From Thiorhodococcus mannitoliphagus (GTDB lineage Bacteria > Pseudomonadota > Gammaproteobacteria > Chromatiales > Chromatiaceae): a stretch of DNA of 64,000 nucleotides. Where the stretch lies: NCBI RefSeq assembly GCF_010915725.1, contig NZ_JAAIJR010000007.1:1-64000 (forward strand). The letters run 5' to 3'. The position numbers and the translations under genes were made by a program. Shown piece by piece: positions 8,197 through 16,288 of the stretch. The notes beneath the pieces are model-generated. The model did not search any database. It was not told where the DNA came from and was given only the letters and a program-made list of their open reading frames with translations. Numbering within the stretch: position 1 is the stretch's first letter; every line of letters starts with the position of its first letter.

Positions 8197-9606
8197 TCAA
8201 TGCGCCTTGCCCCGCATCTCCTCGAGCAAGTCACCTGATACAGGGACGAGCCGACCATCCTCGCCCAGCGACAAGCGTCCGCTCTCCACGCTGCCGAGCA
8301 GTTGTGCGCCTTGCGGCGTCAGTCGGCACAGGTCGCCGTTGGCCATGAGTCGGACTTGGGGGATATGGCAGGACTTGGCAACGGCCGCATTGGCCGCCAG
8401 ATGCCTGGGGGTACCGTGCACCGGGATGAGGAGCGGCGGTTGAATCCAGCCATAGAGTCGGGCGAGATCCCCCTGCGCTGGGTGTCCGGAGACGTGGATC
8501 TCCGCATCCGTGTCGGTCGTCACCTCGACGCCCAGCGCGCGCAAGCGCGCCTGGAGGCGCTCGACCGAGCGCTCGTTCCCTGGAATCAGCTTGGACGAGA
8601 AGATGACGCTGTCGCCGTGATCCAGAAGCAGGTCGCGATGCCGATCCGCAGCCATGCGCATCAGGGCCGAGCCTGGCTCACCCTGACTGCCGGTGCAGGC
8701 GGCGAAGACCTCCTCGCGCGGTAAGAAGCCCAGATGACGCGCGTCCACCAGCTCGGGCAGATCCTCCGGCCAGTAGCCAGTCCCGCGCGCCACGGCGACC
8801 ATGCGTTCCATCGCCGGACCGACGACGCCGAAGCGCCGTCCGACCGACTCCGCCACCCGCGCCAGCGTCACCAGGCGCGCGACATTGCTCGCAAAGCTGG
8901 TCACCACGACACGGCCGGTCGCCTGCTCCGCCAGCTCGCGCAGCGGCTCGAAGAGGTCACCCTCCGACCCCGTGGTTCCGGGGACCACGGCATTGGTGGA
9001 ATCTCCGACCAGCGCCAGCAAGGACTCGCGCCGCAGGGCGCTGAGACGAGCGGCATCGTAGCGGCGGCCGACCACGGGACGGTCGTCCAGCTTCCAATCA
9101 CCCGTGTGCAGAACCGCACCGGCCGCGGTGCGCAGCAGGATGGCGTTGGGCTCGGGGATGGAGTGCGTCATGCCGATATACTCGACACCGAAGGGGCCAA
9201 TCTGGAAGCGCTCACCGCAGCTGACCTCTTCGACGGTGGCGTCCTCCAAGCCGGCCTGCGCGAGCCGATAGCGCACCAGTGCGGCGGTGAAGGGCGTGGC
9301 ATAGATCGGACAGCGCAGCCGACGCCAGAGATAGGGCAAGGCGCCGATGTGGTCTTCGTGTCCGTGGGTCAGCAGAATGCCCGAGACGCGCTCACGGCGA
9401 GCGGCGATGAAGCTCGGATCCGCCATCATCACCCGCTGCTCGGGGAAGTCGTCACCGCCGAAGGTGATGCCGAGATCGACGATCACCCAAGCGCCGTCGT
9501 GCCCGTAAAGGGCCAGATTCATCCCGATCTCGCCGACACCGCCGAGCGGAAGGAAGAGGACCTCGTCGAGCTTGGGAATCAGGTCGGAGGGATCATCGAC
9601 TGCCAT
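8197..9606 (-). CDS. RNase J-like metallo-beta-lactamase/beta-CASP nuclease
   Basis: The 469-residue product begins FLPLGGVGEIGMNL, typical of RNase J, and contains the zinc-binding THGHEDHIGALPYLW motif (about residues 80-95), the HTGDWKLDD motif, the beta-CASP region with FASNVARL and CTGSQGEPGSAL, and a final HVSGHPAQGDL plus IPVHGTPRHL. RNase J enzymes have 5'-3' exo- and endonuclease activity on RNA. It lacks the extra C-terminal domain of Gram-positive RNase J (about 550 residues). It heads a minus-strand operon with the amidoligase 34 bases downstream, an unusual association for a general RNA-decay enzyme. The start at 9606 (MAVDD) is preferred over a longer frame whose extra residues derive from a low-complexity GGTGTC-type repeat. 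Confidence 0.88.
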   Translation of the reverse strand: MAVDDPSDLIPKLDEVLFLPLGGVGEIGMNLALYGHDGAWVIVDLGITFGGDDFPEQRVMMADPSFIAARRERVSGILLTHGHEDHIGALPYLWRRLRCPIYATPFTAALVRYRLAQAGLEDATVEEVSCGERFQIGPFGVEYIGMTHSIPEPNAILLRTAAGAVLHTGDWKLDDRPVVGRRYDAARLSALRRESLLALVGDSTNAVVPGTTGSEGDLFEPLRELAEQATGRVVVTSFASNVARLVTLARVAESVGRRFGVVGPAMERMVAVARGTGYWPEDLPELVDARHLGFLPREEVFAACTGSQGEPGSALMRMAADRHRDLLLDHGDSVIFSSKLIPGNERSVERLQARLRALGVEVTTDTDAEIHVSGHPAQGDLARLYGWIQPPLLIPVHGTPRHLAANAAVAKSCHIPQVRLMANGDLCRLTPQGAQLLGSVESGRLSLGEDGRLVPVSGDLLEEMRGKAH

Positions 9607-9773
9607 CTTCTTAGGATAAGGGCAGATGGGGACGGTTTCGATCGGTGGTCGGTGTCGGTGTCGGTAAGCATGTGCTATCTGCTCGCTCTCACGCAACACC
9701 GGGAGCCACAGATGGCCCAGGTCATCGGGGTCGGCTTCCTGGCCAAGGAGTGGCCCTAGGAGTCTATTCGGAT

Positions 9774-9880
9774 CTTAGAAAGCGCCCATTAATTGTTTCC
9801 CGATACGAGCGATCCCGCCCGAAATCCCCCCGAGCCCCCCTTTGCGAAAGGGGGGAAGTTGTTGATGGTCACTTTCTTAG
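9774..9880. mobile_element. MITE-B copy 1
   Basis: This 107-bp element has near-inverted ends, CTTAGAAAGCGCCCATTAA at the left and the complement of CTAAGAAAGTGACCATCAA at the right. The centre carries a strong hairpin, CCCCCCTTT-GCG-AAAGGGGGG. Copies with the same length and interior occur at 16182-16288 and 25516-25622, and a fragment lies near 12259-12315. No protein is encoded. This copy abuts the IS5-family element at its CTTAG end. Confidence 0.75.
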
Positions 9881-10754
9881 AAACTGTTTGGAAATTCTCA
9901 GGAAAAATTTTAATATATTGATTTTTATATGTAAGTTATCGAAATGCGCAAAAAAACCGCCGGAAACGTTATCCGAGTAATCTGAGCGACGGGGCGTGGA
10001 ATGCCGTCAAGTCCCTCTTGCCCGAATCATCAGTGGGCCGACCGCGCACCCTGAGCATGCGCCAGATCCTGAACGCCATCTTCTATGTGCTCAAGACCGG
10101 CTGTCAGTGGCGCCAATTGCCGCGTGATTTCCCGCCTTGGACCGCCGTGTATTATTACTTTCGCCGCTGGCGTCGCGATGGAACCTGGGTGCGCCTCCAC
10201 GACACCCTGCGGGCGCGTCTGCGCCAACGGCTTGGGCGCCACAAACACCCCACCGCCGGCTGTCTGGACAGCCAGAGCGTGAAGGCAACCGCCACGCCGG
10301 GCGAGCGCGGATACGATGCCGGCAAGAAGATCAATGGACGCAAGCGCCACATCCTGGTTGATACCCTGGGACTGTTGCTGGTGGTGCTGGTCACGGCGGC
10401 CAGCGTCCAGGATCGCGACGGTGCACGCATGCTCCTGCGACACCTGCCCGGCCATTGCAAAAAATTGCGCAAGATCTGGGTCGATGGCGGCTACAGTGGG
10501 CGCTTGGTCGCATGGGTAGCGAGCCGCTTCCAATTCGTCCTGTCGGTCGTCTTGCGCCCCAAGGAAAGCCGCCGGTTCGTCTTGCTGCCCCGGCGTTGGG
10601 TGGTCGAGCGAACATTCGCTTGGATCAACCATTCCCGACGCCTCAGCAAGGATTATGAGCGCCTGATGACAACCAGCGAAACCTGGATTTATTTGTCGAT
10701 GATCAAACTGATGGCTAACCGACTGGCTTGAACCAGGGGTTTCCAAACAGCTTC
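9880..10754 (+). mobile_element. IS5-family insertion sequence (IS427-like)
   Basis: The ends are 15-bp inverted repeats, GAAACTGTTTGGAAA on the left and the complement of GAAGCTGTTTGGAAA on the right, with one mismatch. Both outer flanks read TTA, consistent with a short TA-type target duplication. A single transposase gene fills the interior. The left end lies directly on the end of MITE-B copy 1, and the right end shares CTTAG with another inverted-repeat element, so insertions are stacked here. Confidence 0.85.
9944..10731 (+). CDS. IS5-family transposase, needing a -1 frameshift at an A7 run
   Basis: The DDE transposase has DUF4096-type N-terminal residues (FYVLKTGCQWRQLPRDFPPW) and catalytic regions CLDSQSVKA, WVDGGYSG and WVVERTFAWINHSRRL. 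The natural start is the ATG at 9944, reading M-R-K-K, but the zero frame stops at 9983. The expected continuation (N-R-R-K-R-Y-P-S-N-L-S-D) lies in the -1 frame. The switch falls on seven adenines at 9950-9956 (AAAAAAAC). A -1 ribosomal slip or transcriptional slippage would restore the full protein of about 262 residues. Otherwise one A has been lost and the gene is broken, or translation begins weakly at the TTG at 10018 (237 residues). Confidence 0.8.
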
Positions 10755-10789
10755 TTAGAGGCTGTCTGGAAATCATCGTAGAGGCCCCT

Positions 10790-10953
10790 AGGAGCCTGTC
10801 CGACTTGGGGGGATCGAAGCGAGGAAGTGGGAGAGCGAGGCCATTTCGTTCCGGTTTTGAGGCGCATAGTGGTTCTATGTAACGAAAAAGCGGGGCGAAA
10901 GGGACCGTTCTCCCGATTCCGCAGCCGATTCATCCTAAGTCGGACAGGCTCCT
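10790..10953. mobile_element. MITE-A copy 1
   Basis: This 164-bp element has perfect 17-bp inverted ends, AGGAGCCTGTCCGACTT and its complement, and CTAG-like flanks on both sides. It is identical to the copy at 54069-54231 except for one extra G near the left end, implying recent movement. It encodes no transposase; one internal frame of about 40 codons (an Arg/Ser-rich MNRLRNRENG-type peptide on the minus strand) recurs simply because the copies are identical. Confidence 0.8.
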
Positions 10954-11026
10954 AGGATCCTTGAGGGCGCAAAATGCTCGCAGATGAGTCAAATTTAGAT
11001 GAAGTGTCCGACCATCCAAGGCCGTC

Positions 11027-11068
11027 GGGATCGGGATCGGGATCGGGATCGGGATCGGGATCGGGATC
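11027..11068. repeat. (GGGATC)7 hexanucleotide repeat
   Basis: Seven uninterrupted GGGATC units are followed at 11069-11106 by degenerate inverted units (GATCCC, GATAGC), so the region can fold back on itself. In one frame it reads as Arg-Asp repeats, which is a consequence of the repeat and not evidence of a gene. Confidence 0.85.
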
Positions 11069-11168
11069 GAACCGACGATAGCGATTCCGATCCCGATAGC
11101 GATCCCGGTGGCATGACTCGTCGGTCTGAGGCGGGGGCCTCCCTAGGAGTTTCCAGACAGCTTCTTAG

Positions 11169-12760
11169 GATGAACTCCCCCCAAGTCGGACAGACTTCTT
11201 GGGACTGAGACGATCAGATCGCGCAGCCCGAACAGCCGCAAGCAGTTAACGGATGCTCGACCACAGCGTCCTCGCTAACGAGCATGCAGGCGCGATTCCG
11301 GCAGCCCGGATCAGGGAAGAGGCGTCAGAGCGGCTCGCAAACTCGTCGCGGCGGGGCGCCGCTCCCACCAATCGCGCAACCCTGGCTCAGCCCCAGCGAC
11401 GATCGCGTGCGAGCAAGCTGCCGTTGAGCGCAGGATTCGTGAAGGTCGCAGCGGCGAAACCGCTGAAGAGACTGCGAATGCGCGCCTCCAACCGGGACGG
11501 ACCCTCTGCCGACTCATCGCCCGTATGGCTCCAGCCATCGAAATCCGCCTCGAGCAAACGCCGGGCGTCGGTGCCCTTGTGGATGAGCGCGCGCGCAAAG
11601 TCTTCGAGCCAGGGACGAGAATGACGATCGTTGTGCATGTGCAGAACTCTTTTCATTTTGGGTTCTCGGTCGCTTCCAGTGGGGAAACCGACTGGCTCCG
11701 TCTTTGAGCGTAATCGGCTCGGTGCCCGTGTAGATATCACTGACCACGCGGACGCGAAAGAATTCCTGACAACAGAAGCACGCAATGCGGATGCCAGGCG
11801 ACTCGATCTTACTCCGGCTCTGTCCGAGATGCTGCGGGCGTTGACCAACCGCTGCCGTCACAGGGCGGGCGGAACTCACACCCTCGCTCACTGCCCGCCA
11901 AGCAGGCCATCCCAGGACTTGATCTGGGGCGGTCCCTTTCATCCTGGCTTCGGCAGTTGGCGGCTCTGGGCTGCACGCCCAAGGCACGCCGAGGGACTGC
12001 TGGTAAGCACGAATCGTCCGGCGGATGCGGCCAAGGCCACGCGAAGGCTCATGCCGTGATGTCCGCCCCCCAAAGCATGGATACAGAGGCCGCAGCCGTC
12101 TGCGAACTCGTCGCGGCGGGGCGCCGCTCCCACCGAGCGGCTGCGGTGTGGTGCAACGGTAACACAAGAGGTTGACAGCTTGTTTGCCGCCCCTTTCGGT
12201 AGAACTCCACCACTGAAACGAAAGCGCGAAGGACAAGCTCCAGAAGACGAACACCGCTCGAAATCCCACTGCCCCCCCTTTGCGAAAGGGGGGGAGTTGT
12301 TGATGGTCACTTTCTGCGTACAGGTTGGTCAGTCTCCCAACCGAAGAAACCCATGTCTCTTCGAACGGAGCGGAAATAGAACATCGCTTTCAGATGCGCT
12401 AAGGGCGGGAGCCGACCAGCCTTGATGGAGGCTGCGATCACATCGCAGCGCCAAGTGGTCTGCTCGAATTTCACCGGGCCTTAGTGCTTTGACCTCACCA
12501 CCTATCGGTTTTATGTAGCCAGGGCTTCCAGCAAACGCCAAGGACATGACGTGAATTTTGGGTGCAAAGCCCGCCGATTTGTGTGAGCCTTGCCTCCTTC
12601 GCGAAACACTGCCGCCATCCGCCGCCCCGACAATGACAGCAGAATGCCGTTGATCAGACCCGGGCGGCGAATGCCCGCGAGCAGTCCGAAGCACGCGGAA
12701 GACATGCGCTCTGTTCGTTATGGAGCGGGCAAGGCACAGAGCGGGCGTCGAGGTAAGCAA
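11169..12760. other. Repeat-rich region with gene remnants, no intact gene
   Basis: Identifiable pieces are a diverged MITE-A end (around 11180-11200), REP-like units with GTCGCGGCGGGGCGCCGCTCCCACC at 11334-11370 and 12101-12134, a MITE-B fragment (12259-12315), and a 40-base block (12489-12530) shared with 3744-3785. On the minus strand, 11387-11656 encodes a protein-like stretch (MKRVLHMHNDRHSRPWLEDF, then an ADFDGWSHTGDES segment) that I do not recognise and that may be a fragment of a lost gene. The whole stretch looks like an insertion and decay hot spot. Confidence 0.5.
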
Positions 12761-13084
12761 TTGAAAAAGAACTCCATCTCCTTTCCGCAAGCAGCCATGC
12801 GGGTCGCCTGGATGGGACTCGCACTGGCCGCAACGCCTGCGCTGGCACAACTGGCGCTACAAGCATTTGAGATCGTGCTGGCGCGCGCCGGAGTGAGCTG
12901 CGACGCAATCGACCGGACCCAACCCATAGGTACCGCGTCGAGTGGCGACACGCTGGTGGCCGTCGCCTGCAAGAATGGTGAGCGCCAGGTCGTCCGCATC
13001 CACAAGAACAACAGCGTCTCCTACATGACGACCTGCTCGGAACTGAAGACGCGCACAGGCATTGCCTGCTTCGAGAACCAGTAG
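12761..13084 (+). CDS. Small secreted cysteine-containing protein, function unknown
   Basis: The 107-residue product begins with two lysines, then a hydrophobic stretch ending ATPALAQ near residues 22-28, a good signal peptide with AxA cleavage. The mature part is about 80 residues with four cysteines (GVSCDAI, VACKNG, TTCSEL, IACFENQ), suitable for two disulfides in the periplasm. The TTG start is chosen because GAGGTAAG sits just upstream and gives a proper n-region; a later ATG at 12797 would give a shorter signal. I know no named family; similar short proteins occur as uncharacterised exported proteins in proteobacteria. Confidence 0.6.
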   Translation: MKKNSISFPQAAMRVAWMGLALAATPALAQLALQAFEIVLARAGVSCDAIDRTQPIGTASSGDTLVAVACKNGERQVVRIHKNNSVSYMTTCSELKTRTGIACFENQ

Positions 13085-13353
13085 AGCGCGCAGCGAGCCG
13101 CAACAGCCCCGCGGCGGATCCTCTCCACTTTTCCCCAAGACCGATGGCGGCCCAGACGGGCCTTGGCCGCGTCGAGCTTCAAGCCCATGGCCGAGCGCTT
13201 GAGCGAAGCCCTCGACGGGGATATCGAGGTCGTGCCCTCATCCGACTTCAAGTCGATGGAGCAGGATAGGAAGATCGGTCGATATCGCCCATGCGAACCC
13301 GATCATCTCTCCTCGAGACACGTCAGCAGGGATGCGCTCTGACAGACATCGCC

Positions 13354-14757
13354 TCAACTCCCGACATGGCCCAGACGCATGCGCTCCAGCAAATCGAGCA
13401 GGGGCGCGGCCTTGTGATGGGTCTCGCGGTACTCGGACTCGGGATCTGAGTCCGCAACGATGCCGCCACCTGCCCACAGCCTTGTCGTCCCACCTGAGTG
13501 GACCAGCGTCCTGATGGCGATATTGGTATCCATTGCGCCGTCGTAGCCGAGGTAACCGATGGCGCCGCAGTAGACGCCGCGACGGTGCGGCTCTAACTCC
13601 TCGATGATCTCCATGGCGCGCACCTTAGGCGCCCCGGTAATGGAGCCGCCAGGAAAGCAAGCGCGCAGGAGATCAACCGCCGTCCGGCCCTGAGCCAGGC
13701 GACCGGTCACCGTACTCACCAGGTGGTGGACACGCGCGAAGCTCTCGATGTCAAAGAGCCGCGGCACCTTGACGCTCCCGAAGTCGCAGACCTTGCCGAG
13801 GTCGTTGCGCAGTAGATCGACGATCATGACATTTTCAGCCCGATCCTTGGCGCTTTGGCGCAGTTCATCGGCAAGCCGCAGGTCCTTGATGGCATCCGCC
13901 CCGCGCGGGCGCGTCCCCTTGATCGGCTTGGTCTCGACGGCGTCTTCCCGGACCTGAAGAAAGCGCTCCGGTGAGGAGGACAGCACCTGGCACTCGGGCG
14001 TCCCGAGATAGGCGCCGAAGGGTGCTGCATTCAGCTCGCGAAGCGCCTTGTAGGCCTGCCAGGGATCGCCCTCGGCCGGGACTGCGAAGCGTTGGGCGAA
14101 GTTGACCTGATAGCAGTCGCCCGCCCGCAGGTAGTCCTGGATCCGGGCAATGGACTCGAGATAGCGGCCATGGCTCATGTTGGGCACGACCCGGTCGAGG
14201 ACTCGGAAACCGCCCCTGGGTCTGGCGCGGACACGCCCTTGGAGGGCAGAGGACAGTAATCCCCGATACTCGCGCAGCATGCGTGAATCACGCGCGACCA
14301 GGGCGCTGCGACCCTCGCGGTGATCCACGACCAAGGCCCAGTCGTAAATCCCGACGGCCATGTCCGGGATACCTTCGGCATCCAGTGCCCGACTCGGCAG
14401 ACGTTCGAGACGACGGGCCAAGTCATAGCCGAAATAGCCGATCGCGCCACCGCAAAAAGGCAGGCCCGCCCCCCGAGCACGCAGCGGACCCAAGGCCTCG
14501 GCCAGCAGTGCGAAGGGATCGGCCAGAGAAGAAAATCCCTCGTCCTGGGCGCGAACCTCGGTCCTCAGCCCGTAGGTCATCAGGGTGCGGCTCGGGTCAG
14601 CGGTCAGGATATCGAAACGGCCCTGACGACTGAGCGGACGCCCGCTGTCCAAGAAGACCGGCCAGGCGCGCTCCACCAGGGCCTCGAAGAGCATCGAGCT
14701 ATCTGAATGATAAGGAAAATCTTGGACCGCCAATGCGCTCATTTCAGGGAGACTCAT
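13354..14757 (-). CDS. pabB: Aminodeoxychorismate synthase component I
   Basis: The 467-residue enzyme belongs to the anthranilate synthase component I family. With glutamine amidotransferase PabA it converts chorismate to 4-amino-4-deoxychorismate for folate synthesis. The diagnostic PabB motif PIKGTRPRG is present (TrpE has PIAGT), followed by DLLRNDLGKVCDFGSV, CFPGGSITGAPKVRAMEII and the C-terminal GGGIVADSDPESEYRETHHKA. Length is normal. Neither pabA nor pabC is adjacent, so the gene stands alone and is divergent from the gene at 15012. The ATG at 14757 is chosen because it keeps the full N-terminal domain; another ATG follows five codons later. Confidence 0.92.
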   Translation of the reverse strand: MSLPEMSALAVQDFPYHSDSSMLFEALVERAWPVFLDSGRPLSRQGRFDILTADPSRTLMTYGLRTEVRAQDEGFSSLADPFALLAEALGPLRARGAGLPFCGGAIGYFGYDLARRLERLPSRALDAEGIPDMAVGIYDWALVVDHREGRSALVARDSRMLREYRGLLSSALQGRVRARPRGGFRVLDRVVPNMSHGRYLESIARIQDYLRAGDCYQVNFAQRFAVPAEGDPWQAYKALRELNAAPFGAYLGTPECQVLSSSPERFLQVREDAVETKPIKGTRPRGADAIKDLRLADELRQSAKDRAENVMIVDLLRNDLGKVCDFGSVKVPRLFDIESFARVHHLVSTVTGRLAQGRTAVDLLRACFPGGSITGAPKVRAMEIIEELEPHRRGVYCGAIGYLGYDGAMDTNIAIRTLVHSGGTTRLWAGGGIVADSDPESEYRETHHKAAPLLDLLERMRLGHVGS

Positions 14758-14832
14758 CTTCGGCTCATCTCCGCCGCGGACAGACTACGGCAGCCTTGGC
14801 ACCTCGATCGTCCTCTGATCCAACCGCGCTGT

Positions 14833-14893
14833 CGGTGGAAGCGGCGCCCCGCCGCGAGGGGCTTGCGATCGCGGCGGGGCATCGCTCCTACGT
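14833..14893. repeat. REP-like inverted pair between pabB and the divergent gene
   Basis: GGTGGAAGCGGCGCCCCGCCGCGA is followed after a few bases by its imperfect complement ending GGCGGGGCATCGCTCCTACG, giving a large GC-rich stem-loop. Related single units occur at 11334-11370, 12101-12134 and, more loosely, around 18876-18912. Confidence 0.65.
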
Positions 14894-15011
14894 CGCCTTG
14901 CCTGAGCGATGCGCGGCGCCGGCTCAAGTCAGAAGCTGTCGTGCCGCCGCCTATCGCCTCGGCATCAAATTAAAGGACTGCCCGGTTTTCGGCGGCTACT
15001 ATACTTGACAC

Positions 15012-15938
15012 ATGATCGACAGACGCGTCCCAGAAGCCGCCTCGCTGAGACTGCTCTTTCAGGAGCAGGGGGATCTGCTGCGTCAGTTGATCGCGAACTG
15101 GCAGAACACTCGGCTCGACGAGCAAGCGCAGCGTCGCGCCCTTGACGAGGCGGTTGAGACCATCGTCAGCGGGACCGATGCCCGATTGCGCGCCCTGTCC
15201 AATTATCAGCAACAGCTGAGGCAGAGCACGCGCGAACTCCTGGTGCACATCGAAGACATCGTCTCGCGGCTGCCTGCCCCTGTGCTGATCACCAAAGAGA
15301 CCCTGGTGATGGATCAGAGGATTGGTCCCATCTTTCCGGATCTGACCCAGGTGGACCGCCTCATCCAGGAGCGGCGGGTCACTCGCGACAAGCCCTTCAC
15401 CGACACGGCTGCTCAGTCCACCGAGATCTACGCGCTCTTCTCGCTCTTCAAACACGAGAAACAAGGCTTCGGAGCCGAGTTGCAGGGAGACATTATGGTC
15501 TCCGATGTCCTGCAGACCTGCGTCAACTTCGTCGGGCATCAGGTCATTGCCCTCGAGGAGACGGAGACGGAGCTTCGCTCCACCCTGAAGCGAACCCTGT
15601 TCGAGAGCATCGTCTCCTATATCCGGCAGCAGACGCTCAGCATCCGCCACGCGCGCAGCGCCGAAGAGCAACGACAGGATGCCCTCGATCCGTCCAGGAA
15701 TCTCAAAAATCCGGTGGTCTACCTGAAGACATTGAAGCAATTGCTGGAATTGCCTCGCGACTTGCTCGCCGTCCAAAACCATCAGCTATCCATCAATGCC
15801 ATGGGGGTGAAGGTCACAAGCATTCAGGCGGAGCCCACGACCTCGATCAATAGCCTAGACGTCAATGAGATCTCGATCGGGGACAGTCGGCCGCGGATCC
15901 TGTACATGACCAGACATCCTGTCGCTCCCGCCGACTAG
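15012..15938 (+). CDS. Conserved-looking helical protein of unknown function
   Basis: The 308-residue protein is soluble and mostly helical: a Gln/Arg-rich N-terminal half (residues 10-90, containing NYQQQLRQSTRELLVHIEDI) suggests coiled coil. Mixed-charge helices follow, with a segment near 195-215 (LFESIVSYIRQQTLSIRHAR). It ends with a Ser/Ile-rich tail. I see no signal peptide, membrane segment or catalytic motif, and I do not recognise a family. A TATACT box lies about seven bases upstream of the ATG, too close to be its -10 if the ATG is right. The stop codon is formed by the CTAG border of a MITE-like element, so the original C-terminus may have been altered. Confidence 0.65.
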   Translation: MIDRRVPEAASLRLLFQEQGDLLRQLIANWQNTRLDEQAQRRALDEAVETIVSGTDARLRALSNYQQQLRQSTRELLVHIEDIVSRLPAPVLITKETLVMDQRIGPIFPDLTQVDRLIQERRVTRDKPFTDTAAQSTEIYALFSLFKHEKQGFGAELQGDIMVSDVLQTCVNFVGHQVIALEETETELRSTLKRTLFESIVSYIRQQTLSIRHARSAEEQRQDALDPSRNLKNPVVYLKTLKQLLELPRDLLAVQNHQLSINAMGVKVTSIQAEPTTSINSLDVNEISIGDSRPRILYMTRHPVAPAD

Positions 15939-16081
15939 TGCAACTGTGCGAAAGTCCCGAGACCGTCTCAGGTCGTTGTCGTAATCGAATATTCGCCATG
16001 TCGAGACCGCGATCACGATCACGACAACGACAACGACAACGAGGAGGCAACGGTCTCGGAACTTGCGCAGCGAAGCACTAG
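15935..16081. mobile_element. MITE-D: 147-bp element with CTAG borders
   Basis: CTAGTGCAACTGTGCGAAAG at the left is matched in inverted orientation by the right end running to GCGCAGCGAAGCACTAG. The arms continue inward over GTCCCGAGACCGT and ACGGTCTCGGAAC, about 32 bp with several mismatches. CTAG borders fit an IS5-type target duplication. The interior has short ACGACA/ACGATC repeats and no gene. The left border provides the TAG stop of the preceding gene. Confidence 0.65.
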
Positions 16082-16181
16082 CACGGCACCTCATATCACT
16101 GCTGTGCGCGTCCCCGGCGATCTGTTCCAGATCGAAGCACCTGCCTCGCTGACGGGAGTTTCCTGCGTCCAGCATCACGGT

Positions 16182-16288
16182 CTTAGAGAGCGCCCATCAA
16201 TTATTTCCCGCTGCGAGCGATGCCGCCCGAAATCCCCCCTAGCCCCCCTTTGCGAAAGGGGGGAAGTTGTTGATGGACACTTTCTTAG
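16182..16288. mobile_element. MITE-B copy 2
   Basis: Ends TCTTAGAGAGCGCCCATCAA and the complement of CTAAGAAAGTGTCCATCAA enclose the same CCCCCCTTT-GCG-AAAGGGGGG hairpin seen in copies 1 and 3. Length is 107 bp, the same as copy 1. Confidence 0.75.

Larger units (their letters stand above)
10754..11168. repeat. Inverted-repeat-bounded remnant related to the adjacent IS
   Basis: CTTAGAGGCTGTCTGGAAA at 10754-10772 faces TTTCCAGACAGCTTCTTAG at 11150-11168, a 19-bp terminal repeat with two mismatches. The ends resemble those of the adjacent IS5-family element. The interior encodes no transposase. It contains a complete MITE-A copy and a hexanucleotide repeat, so it is either a gutted element or a composite built by successive insertions. 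Confidence 0.55.

Noticed and set aside
11028-11110. Arg-Asp-rich frame over the GGGATC repeat
   Set aside because: The peptide pattern is created by the repeat itself; no start context or homologue-like region.
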